This document shows positions 59,327 through 64,000 of a stretch of 64,000 nucleotides of DNA, one piece after another. Both the position numbers and the translations under genes were made by a program. The notes below the pieces were generated by a model. The model saw only the letters and a program-made list of their open reading frames with translations, was not told the origin of the DNA and did no database searches. Source of the stretch: Tetrastigma voinierianum (lineage: Eukaryota; Streptophyta; Magnoliopsida; Vitales; Vitaceae); NCBI GenBank assembly GCA_016808115.1, contig JAEQBH010001834.1, positions 434,001 through 498,000 of the forward strand, read 5' to 3'. Position 1 is the first letter of the stretch. Each line of letters starts with the position of its first letter.

Positions 59327-60091
59327 TGTTAGAGTGCATGCCACCTTTGTTTATGAACTCTTTCATCCGTGCTTTGTAGTCAATTTATTTGTATATATGC
59401 ATTATATCCGCGTACTCACCTTAACTTGACTTGCAATGATAAATCGGTATTCTAAATTTCTACACATGGTATCAAAGCAAGTCACGATGCAGGAAAATTT
59501 TCTCTTTGTTTCTTGAAGCGAGCCTCGAATACGATTGATTTTCATGAAGATAAGAGGAATGGTAGGGCAACAAGACTCTAGATCTAGACGTGTCATATCA
59601 GGAAATCTCAGAGAAACATCAGGAGAAAACATAGATGGAAGACAATACGAAAGTGATGCCGTATACACCATTGATGAAGCCTTCACTCTACACAGTTCCG
59701 ATCATCCCGGAATGACGCTGGTTTTAGCACCGTTGAACGGGGACAATTATCTTTCCTTGAGTAGATCAGTGAAAATAGCATTTAGAGCTAAAAACAAATT
59801 AAACTTCGTAGATGGAACACCTTCTCCGAAGATGGATTCACCATGGTACACAACCTTAAGAAGGCGAATTGTCTGGTAATGTCGTGGCTTTTGAACTCAA
59901 TCTCGAAAGATATTGTAGAATCATTTGTATACGCAAACACATCTAAGGATTTATGGGAGGAAATAGAGGCAAGATTTGGGGAATGCAACGAACCTATGAT
60001 CTGCCAGATTCAGAGGGAAGTTAGCACCATAACCCAAGGAAATCGATAATTCATACAAGATATTACAATTTGAAACCCTGGACGACCGACT
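59327..60091 (+). mobile_element. Truncated Ty1/Copia element: short LTR, primer site and gag
   Basis: A short LTR candidate (59327-59464, TGTTAGAGTG...TACA) is followed by TGGTATCAAAGC (59467-59478), an initiator-Met primer site with one change, then gag. The element is cut at 60091 by a reversed Gypsy LTR. Protease, integrase, RT and the second LTR are not present in the window. Confidence 0.7.
59535..60048 (+). pseudogene. Ty1/Copia gag (frameshifted)
   Basis: First frame: LHSSDHPGMTLVLAPLNGDN, YLSLSRSVKIAFRAKNKLNF and VDGT, the N-terminal Copia Gag signature (a conserved W is L here, in SLSRS). Second frame from 59843: MSWLLNSISKDIVESFVYAN, DLWEEIEARFGE and QIQREVSTITQGN, the next block of the UBN2/Retrotran_gag type. 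A frameshift near 59835-59845 separates them, and a stop follows QGNR. The upstream ATG at 59535 is the first available. The protein would form the particle shell; here it is inactive. Confidence 0.8.
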
Positions 60092-60760
60092 TGTCACACC
60101 CCCACCCTCGCCAGAGATGAAGGGTGCGAGATCGTACTAGATCCCATTTGCTTTTACACGGTGGGCCTAAGTCTTATAGCTGAATCAAAATATCATATAC
60201 AAAATAAAAATACCACCGTAGTGGTGTTTACAGTGTCAATACATACAGTCCTGAGTCCCATTTACATATACATATACAAAAACTCCAGACATTTACTTTT
60301 TACATAACTGCAGCACAAACCCATGCATGAACCCCTACAAGTGCCGCCCAAAGCAGTGATAAAGATCATGGACGTCCTCCTCTGTACCTATATCGGATTA
60401 AACCAGGTTGCTTTACTTTTAGTTGGGAAACATATGGTTTATACATATAAACATGCATTAATACTCTTTACAAAGAAGCATATAAATGTAATGTGATACA
60501 TAAAGAGCGTATACTTAATTTGCATGAATTCATATAGAAAACTAATACATATTCTTGTACTTATAGCAGACTTATACTTATCCAGATCTCTAGTAGAAGT
60601 TACAGAACTTATACTTATACTGAGGTACCCGTAGGTACTACAAAGCTTATGCTTATACAGAAGTATCCATAGGTACTACAGAGCTTATACTTATAACTTT
60701 ATTCGTTATTCAGACTCACATATTGTAGGAATACCTAGACTAGTAAGAAGAAATTAGTAT

Positions 60761-61273
60761 GACACAACACAATAAGTACCCGAAGGCACTGTACAGTACG
60801 GAAGTGTCGTAGCACTAACAAGAGTGCCAGAGCACTGATGAGAGACGTGCCTGCCCACGTACAAGTAAGCTCGAGCACTAGCAGTGAGCAATTAAATGAT
60901 CGATCAAAAGACATGCTTGCCCACGCCGCTGCAGTGTCGTAACACACCAGCAGAGTGCGCCGGCATTCCGATAGAGAGTACCGAAATACTATACGTGCCT
61001 GCTCATTACACAGAGATATGTCATTCATTGATCAGCCTTTAGGTGGGCCCTACACAATATGTGTTCAGAACCTATTATCTTATCATAGGGTTAGTTTGTT
61101 CAAGACACTGCGCCAAAGCAGATACGGTATAATCTTTTTTCCCTTTACCTTTACAAATATGAATGGACCCTTTCATACACTTATAGGGTCCTCATTAATC
61201 CAATAGATGAGATCTCAGAGTAACGGAAAAGCAAAACAAAACAAAACACCAAAATTTTCCATGCTTTGAACAG
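60761..61273 (+). repeat. Inverted repeat, left arm (segment A)
   Basis: GACACAACACAATAAGTACC at 60761 pairs with the inverse sequence ending at 62163. CCATGCTTTGAACAG at the other end pairs with CTGTTCACAGCATGG near 61599. The arms match over about 0.5 kb with small indels. Confidence 0.8.
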
Positions 61274-61410
61274 TAGCTATGCCGCGGCGTACTCGAGGTT
61301 GGTCCCAAGCCTCCTCTTGGCCACCCCGCGGTGTGGGCATGGCACGCCATGGCGTGGGCCTACGCCACTGCGTAGGGTCACTATGCCGCTACATAGGACT
61401 CCGAGCTTGC
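61274..61410. other. GC-rich palindromic spacer in the loop
   Basis: Much richer in G and C than its surroundings, with short dyads (GCCGCGGC, GGCACGCC, CCATGG). It lies at the centre of the inverted repeat. Confidence 0.5.
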
Positions 61411-61419
61411 CTAGATTTT

Positions 61420-61598
61420 TGCTCATTTGTCCATTTTTCCAGAAATTCAACTCAAAAACTCAAATTAATCCATAAACATCACCAAAACAAATCCCAAATG
61501 GGTTCTAACCCAACCAAAACCAAACATAGAGATTAATTAGGGTTTTTTCCAAACCCTAACTCCAATACTTGTAAGTTAGGTTAACTTAGAGCAATTAC
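61420..61598 (+). repeat. Segment B, copy 1
   Basis: CTCATTTGTCCATTTTTCCA ... AACCCTAACT. Also found at 62168-62340 (copy 2) and 62770-62827 (copy 3, truncated by the CACTA end), all in the same orientation. Confidence 0.8.
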
Positions 61599-62163
61599 TG
61601 TTCACAGCATGGCAAATTTTGGTGTTTTGTTTTGTTTTGCTTTTCCGTTAGTATGTTATCTCATCTATTGGATTAATGAGGACCTTATAAGTGTATGAAG
61701 GGGTCTATTCATGTTTGTAAGGTAAAGGAAAAAAATTATACCGTACCTCACCGCCGAGGCGAAGCGAGTTCGATGCGGGAAAACTTAATGCCCTATGATA
61801 AGATAATAGGTTCCTGAACACATATTATTATAGGACTACCTAAGACCAGATATCGAATGACATAGCATCTCTCAGCATGGGCAAACAGATAGTACTCAGA
61901 TTTCCTAATCGTTGCTTCGACACTACTAGTGCTATGGCACTTCATTACGTGCACGCCTCGATTAGTGCTTCGCACTCCCGCTAGTGTCGCCACATTCTGC
62001 TATGTGGGCGTATTAATGCCCCATTAGTGCTTCGACACTCGCCAGTGCTAATACACACTTCGCTACGTGGGTAGACATCGTCGATGAAGTGCTTCAGCAC
62101 TCTTGCTAGTGCTACGACACTTCTGTACTTTACAGTGCCTTCGGGTACTTATTGTGTTGTGTC
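61599..62163 (-). repeat. Inverted repeat, right arm (segment A reversed)
   Basis: Reverse complement of 60761-61273 with extra units of an AGTGCTNNGNCACT-type short repeat (61925-62115). Confidence 0.8.
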
Positions 62164-62167
62164 CTAC

Positions 62168-62340
62168 TCATTTGTCCATTTTTCCAGAAATTAAACTCAA
62201 AAACCCAAATTAATCCATAAACATCATCAAAAACAACTCCCAAATGGGTTCTAACCCAACCAAAACCAAACGTAGAGATTAATTAAGGTTTTTCCAAACC
62301 CTAACTCTAATACTCTTGTAAGTTGTGTTTAACTTCAGCT
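62168..62340 (+). repeat. Segment B, copy 2
   Basis: About 90% similar by eye to 61420-61598. Confidence 0.75.
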
Positions 62341-62385
62341 AAAGGCTATGTCTTATCACAAATACACGCGCGTAGCTACCGTCAC

Positions 62386-62766
62386 ACATGACAAATTTTG
62401 GTGTTTTGTTTTGTTTTGTTTTTCCGTTACTTTGAGATCTCGTCCATTGGATTAATGAGGACCTTATAAGTGTATGAAAAGGTCCATTCATGTTTGTAAG
62501 GTAAAGGAAAAAAATTATATCGTACCTCGCCATCGAGACGAAGCGAGTTCGATGCGGCAAACTTAATGCCCTATGATAAGATAATAGGTTCCTGAACACA
62601 TATGTTACAGGACTCCGCTAAGACCGTGATATCAATGACAATGACATCTTGTTACGTGGCATGCATGTATAGTACTGTATTTCTCGATCGCTGCTTCGCA
62701 CTCCCAAGTAGTGCTACGACACTTCTGTACTGTATAGTGCCTTCGGGTACTTATTGTGCTGTGTCC
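62386..62766 (-). repeat. Segment A reversed, second copy (shortened)
   Basis: Repeats 61605-62163 from AAATTTTGGTGTTTTG to GTACTTATTGTGCTGTGTC, but lacks most of the short-repeat section. Confidence 0.75.
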
Positions 62767-62827
62767 TACTCATTTGTCCATTTTTCCAGAAATTCAACTC
62801 AAAAACCCAAATTAATCCATAAACATC

Positions 62828-63580
62828 CACTATAAGAAAAAAGGTTTTTATTGACATATATTACCATGACTTAAGGTAATATATGTCAATATTGTTTATT
62901 TAAATGAACAATTATGACATATACATATTGTTTACCCCCAATAATGACATATAGATAATTTGTTGAATTCTTCCATGACTTATAATTCATAAGTCAATTT
63001 ATGTCCAAAGTAATTAAATAAAATTAATATAATTAAATAAAATTATTAATGACTATAAAGTTTTTTTACTGTAATATTAACTTTCTAATTTACCATCAAT
63101 GTAATCAATTTTGATTTATTTTTATATGTTTTTTAATTTCTTAATCAAATGAATTTAAACATTTTTTAGTCTATATCAATAACAAATATAATAATTTTGA
63201 TAATATTTTTTAAATTCACTACACTAATAATGAGTAAAACTATACTTTATTAGGATTGATTTAATATTTAATCCAATTACGTAAAAAATATTTTTATATA
63301 AAATTTTATTAACTATTTTATATGTTTTCACAAAAAAGTTATTTCATTAATATTAGTGAATAAATATTTTAAAATTTTTATATATTATAAGAAAAACAAC
63401 ATTTCTTAACATATAATTTTTGACAGAAGAGCAATATAAGTCATAGTTTCGTATTTCAATGATAATAATGCCTTATGTGTCTATTCAAAAAGCAAACATG
63501 ACATAAATAAAATTTACAAATTTAAGTTTTATGTATAATAAGTCTACATTGACAGATAGATTAGAGTCAAGAAAATCTTT
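62828..63580 (+). mobile_element. CACTA-type left terminus and AT-rich subterminal region
   Basis: CACTATAAGAAAAAAGG begins at 62828 and cuts segment B copy 3 exactly. Downstream, TTGACATATATTACCATG and TATGTCAATATTG form subterminal dyads. ATGACATATA-type words recur to about 63560. No transposase and no right end in the window, so the extent is uncertain. Confidence 0.5.
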
Positions 63581-63589
63581 TATTTACAT

Positions 63590-64000
63590 TTGAAAATGCT
63601 AGATCTAGGTTTCCACGAAAAGAAACAGGGAATGGATGTTCTCATACAATTTTTTGAGATCTGTCGCAAACCCAAGAGGAGAAGCGAAAGCACATTCATC
63701 TTTTTCTCTATCTTTGCATTCCTCTTCTTCATGGTCCTCAATTTTTCCCTATTATCTTTCTATCCTAACTTCAGCTTTGTTTTCTGCCTTATATAAAAGC
63801 CCTCTATGCGTTACGCATCTTCTCTCCAAACCATCGACATCTTCTCTCCAAGCCATCGTATATAAAATCCCTCTCTGCGTTAGGCATCTTCTCTCCAAAC
63901 CATCGACATCTTCTCGATCTCCAAGTCATCGACATCTTCAAAACTATATTGCTACTTGAAACCTCTGGTATCTACAAGGGAATTGTCTTGGGTAGCATCA
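63590..64000 (+). other. Unidentified sequence with a TATA-containing 69-bp tandem duplication
   Basis: ATATAAAAGCCCTCTATGCG at 63791 and ATATAAAATCCCTCTCTGCG at 63860 start two tandem units of about 69 bp containing CATCTTCTCTCCAAACCATC. A 68-codon ORF before them (63590-63796) has a hydrophobic stretch (FIFFSIFAFLFFMVLNFSLL) but no recognised family. It may be a promoter/5' leader of a gene lying to the right, or inside the CACTA element. Confidence 0.35.

Larger units (their letters stand above)
60092..62827 (-). mobile_element. Reversed Ty3/Gypsy LTR region, rearranged
   Basis: On the - strand the left edge reads ...GGGTGGGGGTGTGACA, a typical LTR terminus, preceded by GGGCGGCACTTGTAGGGG, a block common near the end of plant Gypsy LTRs. 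To its right the region contains one segment (A) in two orientations and another (B) three times in one orientation, so it is a composite of related LTR pieces. No coding domain was found. Confidence 0.6.

Overview
This is nuclear DNA from a flowering plant. It is AT-rich and packed with nested, decayed transposable elements. The evidence is the Ty3/Gypsy elements with initiator-Met or Asp primer sites, a Ty1/Copia gag, plant-type hAT genes with introns, CACTA-type ends, a Mutator-like MITE, a TRIM-like mini-retroelement and many (AT)n tracts. I found no intact protein-coding host gene, rRNA, tRNA or CRISPR array. Nearly every recognisable coding stretch carries stops or frameshifts. The species cannot be named from this sequence.

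Layout. Positions 1-15490 are a nested stack. The oldest layer is a hAT transposon on the + strand: a BED finger at 467-825, linker at 10777-10885, DUF659-like exons at 13401-14353 and a 3' terminus ending near 15490. A Tekay/Del-like Ty3/Gypsy element (A) with 2.9-kb LTRs and a gag-only interior interrupts it at 826-10776. A reversed solo LTR (6861-9021) sits inside the 3' LTR of A. A second solo LTR (B, 10886-13400) and a CACTA-like subterminal repeat block (14354-15085) complete the stack. Positions 15491-18381 hold little apart from a possible exon relic and a 100-bp (AT)n tract.

Positions 18382-34118 are one large Athila/Tat-like Ty3/Gypsy element (C). It has 2.7-2.8-kb LTRs and degenerate protease, RT, RNase H and integrase in that order, followed by an env-position ORF2 domain and a coiled-coil ORF. 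Positions 34119-47300 are intergenic DNA with a zf-MYM-type hAT fragment, a possible RALF-like peptide remnant, a complete 3.3-kb hAT with target duplication (38939-42269, - strand), a 0.82-kb Mutator-type MITE, and orphan exon-like pieces. Positions 48063-55146 are a non-autonomous Tat/Athila-type LTR element (D) on the - strand with its target duplication. Then come a 41-bp minisatellite (56160-56835), a TRIM-like element (57744-58840), a SINE-like piece, and a truncated Copia element (59327-60091). A reversed Gypsy LTR region with a 0.5-kb inverted repeat (60092-62827) and a CACTA left end (from 62828) finish the window.

The points I find most worth a second look are these. The primer-binding site is present as a triplet of decaying copies in the leaders of two unrelated elements (A, Met type; C, Asp type). 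A short motif around CTTCTTCGTCCGAACTCCG recurs across LTR families. Short self-complementary motifs (GTCGCGAC in C, GCGAAAT/ATTTCGC in D) are clustered both in LTRs and in internal non-coding DNA. The 60.7-62.8 kb region contains a segment A that is flipped relative to its neighbour B. All identifications come from reading the sequence and its conceptual translations; no database search was run.
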